A DNA stretch of 64,000 nucleotides from Phyto melanocephala (lineage: Eukaryota; Arthropoda; Insecta; Diptera; Rhinophoridae), in NCBI GenBank assembly GCA_941918925.1, contig OW799234.1, forward strand, positions 116,535,128 to 116,599,127, given 5' to 3'. Made by a program: the position numbers and the translations under genes. Of this stretch, positions 24,232 through 35,252 are shown piece after piece. Below the pieces are notes generated by a model. It searched no databases. It was not told where the DNA came from and saw only the letters and a list, made by a program, of their open reading frames with translations. Numbering within the stretch: the stretch's first letter is position 1; the number at the start of each line of letters is the position of its first letter.

Positions 24232-25509
24232 AGGGGTGTCTCGAAATGCTTTTTTACATTTTTTACAGGGTACTACGCAAACAATTATTATTTAATTAAT
24301 TTGTTTGTTCCAATCTGTGATAGTGATAAGTGTCAACAATACTTTGTTAATAAGTTTATTCAAATTATTTAATCCGTATTTAAAATGTCGTCAAATAAAG
24401 AAAAAGTGAGAAAAAATATTGTGGATATTTATAATGAAAATAAACAACTTTCTTACGCTGAAGTTGCGCGACGGGCAAAAGTGTCCAGACAGACTGCCCG
24501 TGACGTTATTTTTAAATTCAAAAAAGACTTGTCTATTAAGCACTTGTCTATTAAGAAAGGTGGAGGCCTCATGGTTTTATGAATCCTCAAATCGTTAAAA
24601 AGGTGAAGGCACTTTAGAAGCAAAATCCAAACATTTCCATTCGCGATATCGCACGAAAACTAAATATTTCGAAGTCGCTTGAAGAACGAATAACGAAAAA
24701 AGAAAATTTAAGAACATTCAAAGTCAAGAAAGCTCCAAACCGAAACGAAAAAGGAACAAAAACGGCAAGAATAAGAGCAAGACAGTTGCTACGTCACAAA
24801 TTAAATAGTTTTAATGAATGTATTTTAATGGACGATGAAACCTATTGTAAGGCTGACTATTCAGAGCTTCCTGGTCAGGGTTTTTATGTTTCTAATAAAA
24901 GAGCTAATGTTTCCGATAAATTTAAGTATAAAAAGATTTAAAAATTCGCCAAAAAATATATGATATGGCAAGCAATATGTATATGTGGGAAAACTTCAAA
25001 GGCAATCATTGTGAATCGTGCAATGAACAGCCAATTTTATATTAATGAGTCCCTGAAAAAGGCTGTATTGCCATTATACAGAAGCCCGACTTGGCAAGCT
25101 GCCACTACAGCAAAGACGTCCTTAAGTGGTATAAGGCCAACAAAATAAATTTTGTACCGAAAAACATGAATCCAGCTAATTGTCCAGAGCTAAGGCCTAT
25201 TGAACGCTATTGGGCTATAATTAGGCAGTACCTAAGAACAAAATTCAAAGCTTCTGCAAATGTAAAAAAAATTGGATTTATTTGGAAAAAAGCTATCAAA
25301 CACTTCGGTAAAACGTGTGTCCAACGTTTAATGCAAAGCGTTAAGAAAAAAGTGCTAAATTTTGCAAAAGAAAATTTGAAACTTTGGTTTTTTGCATAAT
25401 AAATTTTAGAAATTTTTCTCCATAACGCCAATAAAATGTATTTTTTGATGAAAAAAACTAGATTTGGGAGACATTTTAAAATGCAAAAAAAGCATTTCGA
25501 GACACCCCT
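24232..25509 (+). mobile_element. Tc1/mariner-superfamily transposon, DD37E type
   Basis: A 1278-bp element bounded by perfect 24-bp inverted repeats beginning AGGGGTGTCTCGAAATGC (24232-24255 and 25486-25509). It is flanked by the TA duplication expected for this superfamily (24230-24231, 25510-25511). It carries one transposase gene, broken by a few stops and frameshifts. The pristine ends suggest a recent arrival that could still be moved in trans. Confidence 0.92.
24385..25399 (+). pseudogene. DD37E transposase, inactivated
   Basis: The gene starts at ATG 24385 (MSSNKEKVRKNIVDIYNENK) with a first helix-turn-helix (SYAEVARRAKVSRQTARDVI). A frame change and stop follow near 24540-24620, then a second helix-turn-helix-like segment (NISIRDIARKLNISKS). 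The first catalytic Asp is in CILMDDETYCKADY (about 24825-24860). An in-frame TAA interrupts KYKKI.KFAKKYMIWQA near 24940. After another frame shift near 25085, the second Asp begins DLASCHYSKDV (Asp codon 25088-25090). The catalytic Glu lies in CPELRPIERYW with exactly 37 residues between, giving the DD37E signature of an IS630/Tc1/mariner subgroup known from Diptera. The protein cannot be made whole from this copy. Confidence 0.88.
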
Positions 25510-25511
25510 TA

Positions 25512-26019
25512 TTCTGTATATCGAGACTGAATTGCAAACTAGCTATCAATCACATTTGTATAGATATTAAAAATTATTGTTGTTGTGTTTAAGCTGGTCT
25601 AAATATATGCATTTCACTGGTGCTTATGCCAGATCATCAGTAGACCTTTAAACCATAAAATTTAATAAAAAGTTTAAAATTATTACAAGTTTTATTTAAA
25701 ATTTTTTATAAACAATATGAGAATTTTAAATAAATCAAGAAACAAAAATAAAAACTTCCCCATAAACCCAACCAACAATTTTATTCAATTTGCATTATTT
25801 TATTATTCTAATCCCTTATATATAAAACTAAAACTTTGAAAATTATTGGGAGAATATCCTTAACAAATTAGTAAATTTTTTATGTTGATATTAAAAATGT
25901 TAAAAATATTTTTTTTTTGTGATTAAAAAAATTTCTACAATCGCAATTTGCTTTTATTAGAGAAACTATTGTAAATTCTTTCAGAAATTAAAATTTTTTC
26001 AAAAAAAAAAAAAAACTGA
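25512..26019. other. AT-rich spacer, nothing recognised
   Basis: Homopolymer-rich noncoding sequence with no paired ends and no frame. Confidence 0.4.
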
Positions 26020-26350
26020 AAGAGTGCTATCTGACGATACCCTTTACCATAATTTGTATGGGTGTAATGACCAACACAAATTCTTTTGGTATTGAAGGGG
26101 ACAAAGCTGTGATTACTTTATTTCAACCATTTTATTAAGGTAGCCATTTTTGATTTTACCTTTTCATAGCTGACTGCATACCACTAGTCAAGTCTTTTAA
26201 TTTTTTACCAACATTTAGGTGATTAAAGGGGATATACTTCGAATTATTAATATAAACCATATATAAATTAATTGTACATCATTTTGCATTGGCGCCCATC
26301 ATTAATTTAAAAATTTTCAATTGTGTGTTATGTTCTTGTATTTACTTATT
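26020..26350 (-). mobile_element. decayed mini-me-like fragment
   Basis: Begins GAAAGAGTGCTATCTGACGATACCCTTTACCATAA, a decayed form of the family's right end in minus orientation. It continues with TGTACATCATTTTGCATTGGCGCC (about 26273), matching the variant interior at about 19637. The rest is not recognisable. Confidence 0.4.
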
Positions 26351-27355
26351 TCTTTATTAGGACATCATAATGTCGAATTTTCGTATTTATATCTCAGACA
26401 GTTTTAGACTGATTTGTTGAAAACTAAAGACCTCTCTATAAATTAAAGTTCAGAAGGGAAACAAGCTAAAATACACTAACAAATAATATTTTATCAATAA
26501 GTTACATAAAATAATTTATTTTGATTAAGGGATTACAAACAATGACTAAATTAAAACAACACCTATTCTTATAAATATGAATCGGATTCTCATATTGAAA
26601 ACTTATCTCTATCTAAATTATATGCATTCAAATTTGCTGATATCGAACTAAACCTTAACTTGTGATGCCAAGGTTATATATTAGGTTGTGAGTACTGCAA
26701 CTGTTGCCAATCGCATAGTTTAGTTGTGGTAGTAGAATTTTACGCTTATATCTACAGAATTTCGTTTCGGAATATAAATATGTAGTCAGAACTAATAAAC
26801 TATGATTCTTGCAATAGAAATACAATCACAAATAAAAAGTTCGATTGCAGGAACTGAACCATTCGATTGGCAATGAATGTGATTTTCCGTCGTGACAACC
26901 AAATCCATTTCCAATTAAATTTGTTCCGTTTCAAGTACTAGATTAGATTTTTAGTAAGTTTTTAGTTCTGATAACAGATTAGTTAATGTGTTATGGATAT
27001 TTAAAAACCAAATGATTAGAACAGAGTAAAAACATGTTTGTTACTGTTAATAGATAGATTTTGCCTCCAAAGCAATTCTTAAAAAAATATTGAACAAATT
27101 GGTAACTACTTAATTGGCGGATTTATAGGCAAAAATTATTTGACAAAAAATTTTGTTTTTCATATACATATCAAGTTTCTTATGACCCTAAATAATGATT
27201 GACATGATAGTACACTATTAGGCAAGCCATAGTCTCCGAAAATTATATAGTAACAAATCGGTTTAAAACTATATAAAATGAGATATATGAACCAAACTAC
27301 AATTGTTTTGGAGTTTCTTCTTAAATATAAAAGAGAAAATAAACTTTTTTCACCT
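26351..27355. other. intergenic, nothing recognised
   Basis: AT-rich sequence with no convincing frame or element ends. Confidence 0.35.
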
Positions 27356-27760
27356 TTTAGACAATCGAGAGAATCAATATGCATACCAAATGAAAGGACT
27401 TGACTAGCAAAATATAACGCACTATAAAAAGTGTTAAATAAATGATGACCGCCACTTCAAAATGGCGTACAATATTTATATATGAATCAAATCTAGTACT
27501 TAAATATGTTTTTCCTTCAAACGCTTCAATATTGATATGAAACAAAAGGGTTTGACCAATATAATTCAATAATCTACGAAAATTGTTTAGTCCAAAATGG
27601 CGTCAAAAACAAAATATTTGTTTTTTTACTCTATCAATTTGGATATCAACTGTAAGTGGTTTACTAGTAGAATACTTTTAACTAAATATGTAAAGATTCA
27701 AAATCAAAGATGGCGTCAGAAATAACGCAAAATGTCATTTTCCAAATTTTTGGATGCCCA
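27356..27760 (+). repeat. repeat scraps with ATGGCGTC-type motifs
   Basis: CGCCACTTCAAAATGGCGTAC (about 27452-27472) is the inverse of the variant interior at 19.6 and 26.3 kb. AAAATGGCGTCAAAAAC and AAGATGGCGTCAGAAATAAC follow at about 27594 and 27708. I read these as decayed pieces of the same variant mini-me-like subfamily in the opposite orientation. Similar AATGGCG/AGATGGCG scraps lie at 48.3-48.6 kb. Confidence 0.35.
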
Positions 27761-27779
27761 TTTGTACACCTTTTTGAGG

Positions 27780-27984
27780 TGAGTTGTTGTCTTCAGTGAG
27801 TATACGCTGTTGAGAGTGGAAATTTGCAATTAATTTTTCAATCATGAGTACACGTTGTTCTATTGTGTAACGCTCCGTTATTTTTAACCCTAAACTGTCA
27901 GCTGGCGAATTTTTCTTAACGTTGCCAACACTTTACTGTACAAATGGCGACAAATTCAAATATTGCTTTAGTTTTGGGACACCC
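27780..27984 (-). pseudogene. mariner relic: one end and transposase N-terminus
   Basis: On the minus strand the piece starts with an AGGGTGTCCCAAAACTAAAG end (27965-27984) and then encodes an ITERYTIEQRVLMIEKLIANF-like start. This resembles the beginning of mariner-lineage transposases (YTIEQR.. I). Everything downstream is lost. It is a 5' remnant of an element different from the DD37E transposon. Confidence 0.5.
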
Positions 27985-29459
27985 TTTATAATATCAATTT
28001 ATAATTTCGTAATGTGTGACTGGCTAGTTTTTTAGTTCTCGACAAATTAAATTATTTTTTAAAATTAAAATTTGTTTAACAAAAATCTTTAGCACAAAAC
28101 ATTATTATTGTCTTAGTCAAATATCCGACAGTGTGATTATACATACATTTTTACTGATAAAGAATTCTTAAGCCGTTTTTACTTTTAACTACATACAAGT
28201 AAATAATCGCAGTAAACTACAAAATGCCAGCCGAATTCACTCACTTATTCACAATAAATATTGACTTCTTCTTACATAAGCCAAGAAGATGAGATGTGAT
28301 GGGATGAGCTGAAATGTGGCGGCAGGAGTAAGGAGAAGAGTAAAGTAGCGTTAAGAAACAATTACCAAGTTTACATGAAAATTAATGCAACGTTCAATAA
28401 TTTCGCTTAAGATCTAAAGATTTCCCCGTATTAAAGCGTATAAGACAATAAAAAAGACCCTTCTTTTTTATTTTTGTTTTCCTGTGTGGAATTTATTGGT
28501 TACACATTAAAAATTGAGCTAAAGATGAAAATATAAAGAGTAGAATTTGGCGAAAATAATGTTACACATGTCAGTTATTTAAATGTTGATGTTTTTTTTG
28601 TTTGGTCTTAGCAAAAAAACCAATTACAGTTGATTTTCTTTTCTTTTTTTTTTTTTGAGGTAATTTTATGTTACAATTTTTACTGTTGTTCTGTGTATAA
28701 AAAAGGCAATTAAATGCAGGTGATAAAATTTTCCTTAAATATTTCTTATTTCAGTTTTGCTAGTGAGATCCTAGTTAAGTTACATTTTTTTCAATTAATA
28801 AAAATGAAATTTAAAAAAATATTTGCAATGATTCAAATATTTTTTCATATATTTTTATATGTTTTAGCTTCACATTAAAAACAACAATTACTGTCATTAA
28901 TTTTACAGTCACACAACACATTTTGGTTCATAGAAGTATTTTTAGACAACATGTATACATATGACTTGTCAATTTTTCGTCTGCAAAATTCATTTATGTT
29001 GTGTTAAGCCGTTGAAACATTGCTTGTCTAAAATACATACGTTAAAGTCATATGACAAATTTTAAATTAAAGCGTGTCCTATTTTAATCTGATATAGCAT
29101 CTGGCGGCACAACATAAAGCACATAAATAACATAAAGCAAATGTAAATTTAAATTTGCTTGTTTATTAAAAAATATTGTATAAGATATAATATTTTAACA
29201 AAAATCGCCCACAAAAAATTATTGTAAGATAATATAACAAAAATCGCATTTAAAATTACTTATTGTAAACAAAAAGAGCATATACCAGACGTAATTATAT
29301 ATGCTCGTATGAAGCAAAAATTATCTCTAAAAAAATTATCTGTAAAATTATGACAGTCATTCCCATTCCAAAAAGTTTTCAAAAGTGATGTGCCATATGT
29401 AAAATACAGTGTTGCCAATTCTTGGTGACTAAAAAGGCTAAATTCCATACAAATCCCAG
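27985..29459. other. intergenic, nothing firmly recognised
   Basis: AT-rich low-complexity sequence. Near 28935-29060 the words TATTTTAGACAA and CATATGAC recur in both orientations, hinting at a small inverted-repeat unit, but I cannot define ends. Confidence 0.35.
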
Positions 29460-29747
29460 TTGAGCCGAAAATTTTTTATTTCTTTTTATTTTTTTATTAC
29501 TATTTTTTTGTTGTTATTTTTAATTTTTTACATTTTTTTGATATTATTTTTTGTATTTTTTTTTAAACATACATACATAAACTCAATTAATAATTTTACA
29601 ATGGGTTGTTTTTATATACATATGTATGTTTTTTGTATCTATGTATAAGATGAATGGTGATACAAACAATTGTTATTGCATGACTACACGTCGTGGAGGG
29701 TATTATCAGATTCGGCACGGCCGAATATAGCACTCTTATTTGTTTTT
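29460..29747 (+). mobile_element. mini-me-like element, family A 3' part
   Basis: A 5'-truncated copy: AT-rich segment, ACAATGGGTTGTTTTTATAT, GATGAATGGTGATACAAACA, CATGACTACACGTCGTGGAGGGTATTATC, then the intact hairpin ATTCGGCACGGCCGAAT and ATAGCACTCTTATTTGTTTTT. It lies immediately upstream of the second family B copy. Confidence 0.7.
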
Positions 29748-30406
29748 CTTAAATTTGAATTATATTTATAATTAACTTAAATAATTTTTATACCCACCAC
29801 CAAAAAAATGGTGGGGGTATATTCATTTTGTCATTCCGTTTGTAACACATCGAAATATCCATTTTAGACCCCATAAAGTATATATATTCTGAATCAGGGT
29901 TTGATTTGATGACGATCTAGCTATGTCCGTCCGTCCGTCCGTCCGTCTGTTGAAAGCACGATAGAGGTCGCACCGAAAAAGCTAGGGGGCTCAAATTTTG
30001 CCAGAATCTTTCTTATAGACAAGGTTTGTTTGGTATTGAAAATGGGCTAAATCGGAATATTAGGAAGAGAGTTATAGCTCGAAAAGCAAGAGTAGGTCGA
30101 AAAAACCGTGTCCTTCAAACATCGAATAAAATGAAATTGTGTCCAAACGCAGTAACGTAGACTCATGAAACTTCGAATATACATTTCCTGGGTAAAGACA
30201 ATATTTTTCCCCGAAAATTGTCTAAATCTATGCATTAGGAGAGGAGTTATCGATCAAAATGTACGAAAATTTATACCGCACAGTGTAATTTTCGGTATAT
30301 TTAAAAACAAAAACGTCATAAAAGCAACAAAATTGGATGTACGACTCTGAAATTTTGCACACTTTGCTTTTTGGTAAGGCGCTTTTCTGTAACGGCAAAT
30401 CAATGT

Positions 30407-31401
30407 GCCACGCCCACTTTTACGCCCACCTCCCATATAACGTTTTAACTAAAATTCATATAATTTCTCTATTAATAAAGATTTTGGAATAATAAAGGCC
30501 TATATTGAAACACCTCAGTTATACTCATTCGCAAAAATAACTTTGACACGCCTACTATAACGCCCACTTTTCACGTTATCTACCGTTAATGAAATTTAAA
30601 AGCTCATAAAACCGCTAAAATTAGAGGTATGATGATAAATTTTGCTACGTCTATCCCCCTAGGCAATGTCATTACTGTGCCAGAAAATTGAGGTGCCACG
30701 CCTACTTTTACGCCCACCTCCCATATAACGTTTTACCTAAAATTCATATAATTTCTCTATTAATAAAGATTTTGGAATAATAAAGGGCTATAATGAAACA
30801 CCTAAGTTGTACTCATTCGCAAAAACAGCTTTGACACGCCTACTATAACGCCCACTTTTCACGTTATCTACCGTTAATGAAATTTAAAAGCTCATAAAAC
30901 CGCCAAAATGAGAGGTATGATGATAAAATTCGCCACGTATATCCCCCTAGTCAATGTCATTACTGTGCCAGAAAATTAAGGTGCCACGCCTACTTTTACG
31001 CCTACCTCCCATATAACGTTTTACCTAAAATTCATATAATTTCTCTATTAATAAAGTTTTTGGAATAATAAAGGGCTATAATGAAACACCTAAGTTGTAC
31101 TCATTAGCAAAAACAGCTTTGACACGCCTACTATAACGCCGACTTTTCACGTTATCTACCGTTAATAAAATTTAAAAGCTCATAAACACGCCTACTATAA
31201 CGCCCACTTTTCACGTTATCTACCGTTAATGAAATGTAAAAGCTCATAAAACCGCCAAAATGACAGGTATGATGATAAAATTTGCCACGTATATCCCCCT
31301 AGGCAATGTGATTACTGTGCCAGAAAATTGAGGTGCCACGCCCACTTTTACGCCCACCTCCCATATAACGTTTTACTTAAAATTCATATAATTTCTCTAT
31401 T
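30407..31401 (+). repeat. tandem array of ~288-bp units in family B copy 2
   Basis: GCCACGCCCAC/GCCACGCCTAC units start at 30407, 30695, 30983 and 31335. The first two spacings are exactly 288 bp. The third is 352 bp because 64 bp (CACGCCTACTATAACGCCC onward) are duplicated in tandem near 31187-31250. The fourth unit is interrupted by the LINE and resumes at 35603, with a fifth, diverged unit start near 35823. Each unit also holds ACGCCCACCTCCCATATAAC, AATTTCTCTATTAATAAAG and a second CACGCCTAC..AACGCCCAC block. Confidence 0.88.
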
Positions 31402-31503
31402 TTTTTTTATTTATTTATTTATTTAATTTAATCAACATAATAATATTTACAGTTGAGCAACATTTTTAATTTAATTACAAAAATAAAGAAAAATAAAACA
31501 ACA

Positions 31504-34365
31504 TTAAACGTATGCATTTGAGTTTAGAAATCTTATCAGCTTTCCACTTGTTACAGCAACATTATCAGAAAAGTCAATGTGAACATAGAACTTATTTACC
31601 TCAGCACAAATTCTTCTAATTGGATCAAAGTTAATGTAGTTTGATCTATGAAATGGTACATATAACGGTTCATAAAATCTAAGCTGCCTATTAGGAACAT
31701 TGATGCATATTTTATGTCGAAGATATGTAGAATCAATTTTGCCTTGAATTATATTTATGACAAATGCAATATTGGAAACAATTCTTCGGCTTTGTAACGT
31801 TGGGAGCGCAATGAGTAGTAAACGACTACGGTATGACGGTAAGTTTGTATTAGGATTCCAACGAAGGTTACGATGGCAGAACAGCAAAAATTGTTTTTGG
31901 ACTGATTCAAGTTTTTGAATATAAACATCATATTGGGGATCCCAAATTACTGATCCATATTCCAGTAAAGGTCTTACCAATGACGTGAATAGATTTTTTG
32001 TTACATAAGGATCATTAAATTCCTTCGCCCAACGCTTTATGAAACTTAATACCCCATAAGCTTTATTTACTGTCATTATTACATGTGAGTTGAAATTAAT
32101 TTTTACATCAAAGAGAATTCCAAGATCCAAAAACGAATCAACAACATTCAAATTAGAGCCATTTAGAGAGTAAACATTCGAAATCGGTGAATATCTGCAG
32201 AAAGTCATAGATTTGCATTTTGTTAAATTCAATTCCATAAGATTTACCGTACACCAATTAAAAAAATTATTTAAATCAGCTTGGAGATAAAAACAGTCGC
32301 CAACAGTTCTAATCCATGAATAAAGTTTAACATCATCAGCAAACATTAAAATATTGCTGTATTGAATAGCCTTTGGAAGATCATTTATAAGCAATAAAAA
32401 TAAGATGGGGCCGAGGTGACTTCCCTGAGGAACTCCGGAAGTTACTTCAATATGTTTTGATATACAATCATTATAAAAAACACATTGTCTCCGATCCTTT
32501 AAATAAGAACTAATCCATTTTAAAAGGTTTACCGGAAACCCTAATTTTTTGAGCTTCACTAACAATAAATCATGGTTAACCTTATCGAAGGCTTTACTGA
32601 AATCAGTATAGACTACATCAATTTGGTTACCATTACAAAATCCCGTATTGATGAAGGACGTCAGTTCCATAAGGTTTGTGGATGTAGATCTACCTTTACA
32701 AAAACCATGTTGTGCTGGAGAAAGAATTGTTGATATTTGGGTAGTTAGGATGTCCGTTAATATTTTTTCAAACAGTTTAGGAATGGAGTTAAGTTTAGCT
32801 ATTGCTCTATAATTAGTAACATCACTACGGCTACCAGATTTATGAAGGGGGATGATAAATGAATCTTTCCAACATTTAGGAAATATACCAAATTTCAAAG
32901 AACTGTTAAATAGATGAGTGATAGGAATAGCCAAAACGTCGGCACAATTTTTTAATATGCAGCTAGGAATACCATCAGGACCAGGTTTATAACAATTGTT
33001 TATACTTCTCAGGCTTTTTAAGACAGTATCGACATCTAAAGATGATATATTAATTGATGAAGACGAAGTAATATCATAAGGATAAATTGAACTATGGAAC
33101 GTTTTTGCAGAAAAAGTAGAGGCGAAGAAATCAGCAAAAGAATTGGCAATATCTGCATTATTAGAATAAACAACATTATTCATTTTCATAGTAGTTGGAT
33201 ACGTTGAAACTCTACGTTTGGAGTTGACAAAATTATAAAACATTTTCGGATTCTTTTTAAAGTAAAATTTCATTTTGTTTATATACGATGCATAACATTT
33301 TTTGTTTTCAAAAATATAACGGCTTTGAGCTATTAAATAATAGCTACGATCAATAAGGGTTTTGCTCTTCATGAACTTTTTATATAAACGGTTTTTACGA
33401 TTTTTTAACCAGGTTAAAGTACGGGAATACCATGGAGGACGATTTGATGTTACCTTTTTTAACAATGGGGTGCTTGCTGATAAACAACTGAAGAGAACTG
33501 AGTAAAATTTCAACACGATTTGATCAAAATTACTACCATTATAAGAAAAAGCAAGAATTTTAAACCAGTTAATATTATATAACAAGTTATTTAACATATG
33601 GTAGTTCGTACGTTTAAAACAGAGCGACTCAGATACAGTGTGAACAGTTTCCTTTTGAGGCAGTGGTGTAGAAATTAACAATGTTGGATGGTGTCGGTCC
33701 TCAGGAATAAATAAGGGGTTAGTCCTAGATACGTCGAATAGAGAGGGATTATTTACAAATACGAGATCCAATAAGCGGTTGTTGTAATTAAAAATTTTAT
33801 TTATTTGAAAGACACTTAAATTAGTCAGACTATTGAAAAAATCTTGACTCCAATCATGTGATGTAATCGGTACAAAGAAATCTGTATCATCTGATGTAAT
33901 CCAGGATGCAGTCGGAATATTAAAATCACCAAAAATCATCAAAAAATCAGCTGACTTTAGTTTATCTGCAACGGATTTTATTAACAAAACATGTTCACCA
34001 TAAAGTTGTGGATCAGAGTTTGGAGGTATATATGAGCAGGTAATAAAGAGCGATATATTTTGAATTTGTATTACAACAGCGATAAATTCAATATCAGATG
34101 AATTTACAAATAATAACTGTTCAGCAGGATACAAACAGGAAACAGCAATTAAAACACCACCACCACGTTTGCCAATTCTATCACGTCTAAAAACTTGATA
34201 TTTACTACAAAAAATTTCAGAGTTATTAGTATTATTAGTAAGCCAGGTTTCAGTAAATGCAGCAACATGAAATTCGCAGTCAAAGCTGTTAAGGAACATA
34301 TCAGTAAGCTTAGTATTCATTCCATTTGCATTTTGATAAATGATGTTAAGGGTAGAATTTTGCAT
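31504..34365 (-). CDS. LINE ORF2: endonuclease and reverse transcriptase
   Basis: An uninterrupted 953-residue protein that nicks target DNA and copies the element RNA into it. The N-terminal half is an apurinic-type endonuclease: QNANG (11-15), FTETWL with catalytic Glu 39, RRDRIGKRGGGV (60-71), IFGDFN with Asp 147/Asn 149, and a C-terminal DRHHP motif (223-227) in place of the usual SDH. The reverse transcriptase covers about 460-740: PDGIPSCIL (463-471), NYRAIAKLNSIPKLFEKI (518-535), TDFSKAFD with Asp 588, GVPQGSHLGPILF (644-656), MFADD (674-678). The C-terminal region includes RPLLEYGSVIWDPQY. No RNase H domain is evident. The start ATG shares its A with the last base of the ORF1 stop codon (TAATG), so translation by termination-reinitiation is likely. 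The length suits an ORF2 of this group. Confidence 0.95.
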   Translation of the reverse strand: MQNSTLNIIYQNANGMNTKLTDMFLNSFDCEFHVAAFTETWLTNNTNNSEIFCSKYQVFRRDRIGKRGGGVLIAVSCLYPAEQLLFVNSSDIEFIAVVIQIQNISLFITCSYIPPNSDPQLYGEHVLLIKSVADKLKSADFLMIFGDFNIPTASWITSDDTDFFVPITSHDWSQDFFNSLTNLSVFQINKIFNYNNRLLDLVFVNNPSLFDVSRTNPLFIPEDRHHPTLLISTPLPQKETVHTVSESLCFKRTNYHMLNNLLYNINWFKILAFSYNGSNFDQIVLKFYSVLFSCLSASTPLLKKVTSNRPPWYSRTLTWLKNRKNRLYKKFMKSKTLIDRSYYLIAQSRYIFENKKCYASYINKMKFYFKKNPKMFYNFVNSKRRVSTYPTTMKMNNVVYSNNADIANSFADFFASTFSAKTFHSSIYPYDITSSSSINISSLDVDTVLKSLRSINNCYKPGPDGIPSCILKNCADVLAIPITHLFNSSLKFGIFPKCWKDSFIIPLHKSGSRSDVTNYRAIAKLNSIPKLFEKILTDILTTQISTILSPAQHGFCKGRSTSTNLMELTSFINTGFCNGNQIDVVYTDFSKAFDKVNHDLLLVKLKKLGFPVNLLKWISSYLKDRRQCVFYNDCISKHIEVTSGVPQGSHLGPILFLLLINDLPKAIQYSNILMFADDVKLYSWIRTVGDCFYLQADLNNFFNWCTVNLMELNLTKCKSMTFCRYSPISNVYSLNGSNLNVVDSFLDLGILFDVKINFNSHVIMTVNKAYGVLSFIKRWAKEFNDPYVTKNLFTSLVRPLLEYGSVIWDPQYDVYIQKLESVQKQFLLFCHRNLRWNPNTNLPSYRSRLLLIALPTLQSRRIVSNIAFVINIIQGKIDSTYLRHKICINVPNRQLRFYEPLYVPFHRSNYINFDPIRRICAEVNKFYVHIDFSDNVAVTSGKLIRFLNSNAYV

Positions 34366-35252
34366 TAGTTTTTTGAAGTTTGATTAGATGTTGGAATACG
34401 AGCTAAGTTTTCATCACGATAAATAAATTCACGTACTAGTGTATGGTTTGGCCAAAAATTTACGTTTACGATTTGTTCAAAATATTCGAGTGGGACAATT
34501 ATTTTAAACGAGGCTCTATTTCTTGAATTAATTTTAAAAATATTTATGTTAGCAGGTAGATTATTATTAAATTTAGATAATAGGTAGTTTTTAACATCAT
34601 CAACAGTTGTTTCAAGAAGAAAACGAGTAGCAAATATAGTTTTTCTTGGCGGAATTGTACGAAGTTCTCTGACGGCTTTAGTTGGTACAGTATTATCAGA
34701 AATTAAAGATGCAGCTGATGAAAAAGATGTAGTAGGTGAATTACTATTTAATTCAAGGGGTATAGTATTTAACGGAGTGATAACTTCAGATACAATCAAG
34801 TTGTTTTGCTCCATGCAAGGTGAAGGAGACAAATCATCGTATTCTACTGAATTATGAGAAGGCGCTTTTGATATTGTTATTGAAGGGATTGGATTTCTTG
34901 TAGATTTTTTCCTCTTAGGTGAAGAATTTTGTTGAACGTCAGCAAATTTATCTAAATTCGGAAAATTTGTGAAAAGTTCATTAAATTTTAAAAATTTAGA
35001 TCGAACAGATAAGAAGTCCTTATTTAGTTGATCGAACTGCTCTTTATAACTTTTGAAGAATTTGTAAAATTCAACATTTATATTTTTACAATGAGGACAA
35101 TTCCATTGTAGGGATTTAGTAGGATCAGCAAGCGCATCTGCATCACGCGCTTTCAGTCCACTACATTTTAAGTGATAGGTTCCAAGACACAACCAACATG
35201 ATATCAAGCGGTCATTACCCGAAACGTTACAATTTTTGTTCTGGCAATCCAT
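34365..35252 (-). CDS. LINE ORF1: PHD-finger RNA-binding-type protein
   Basis: 295 residues, the upstream ORF of the same LINE and presumably its nucleic-acid-binding, particle-forming protein. The N-terminus is a PHD-like zinc finger with ligands Cys3, Cys8, Cys19, Cys22, His27, Cys30, Cys52 and Cys55 (C4HC3). A basic, helical, possibly coiled segment follows (about 60-100), with KRKK near residue 114, then a Ser/Pro/Thr-rich low-complexity middle. The C-terminal region (about 195-290) alternates strand- and helix-like stretches (IFATRFLLETTVDDVKNYLL, ASFKIIVPLEYFEQIVN), as in RRM-like ORF1 domains. PHD-finger ORF1s are known in CR1-related LINEs. It has no CCHC knuckles, unlike classical Jockey. 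The stop overlaps the ORF2 start by one base. Confidence 0.9.
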   Translation of the reverse strand: MDCQNKNCNVSGNDRLISCWLCLGTYHLKCSGLKARDADALADPTKSLQWNCPHCKNINVEFYKFFKSYKEQFDQLNKDFLSVRSKFLKFNELFTNFPNLDKFADVQQNSSPKRKKSTRNPIPSITISKAPSHNSVEYDDLSPSPCMEQNNLIVSEVITPLNTIPLELNSNSPTTSFSSAASLISDNTVPTKAVRELRTIPPRKTIFATRFLLETTVDDVKNYLLSKFNNNLPANINIFKINSRNRASFKIIVPLEYFEQIVNVNFWPNHTLVREFIYRDENLARIPTSNQTSKN

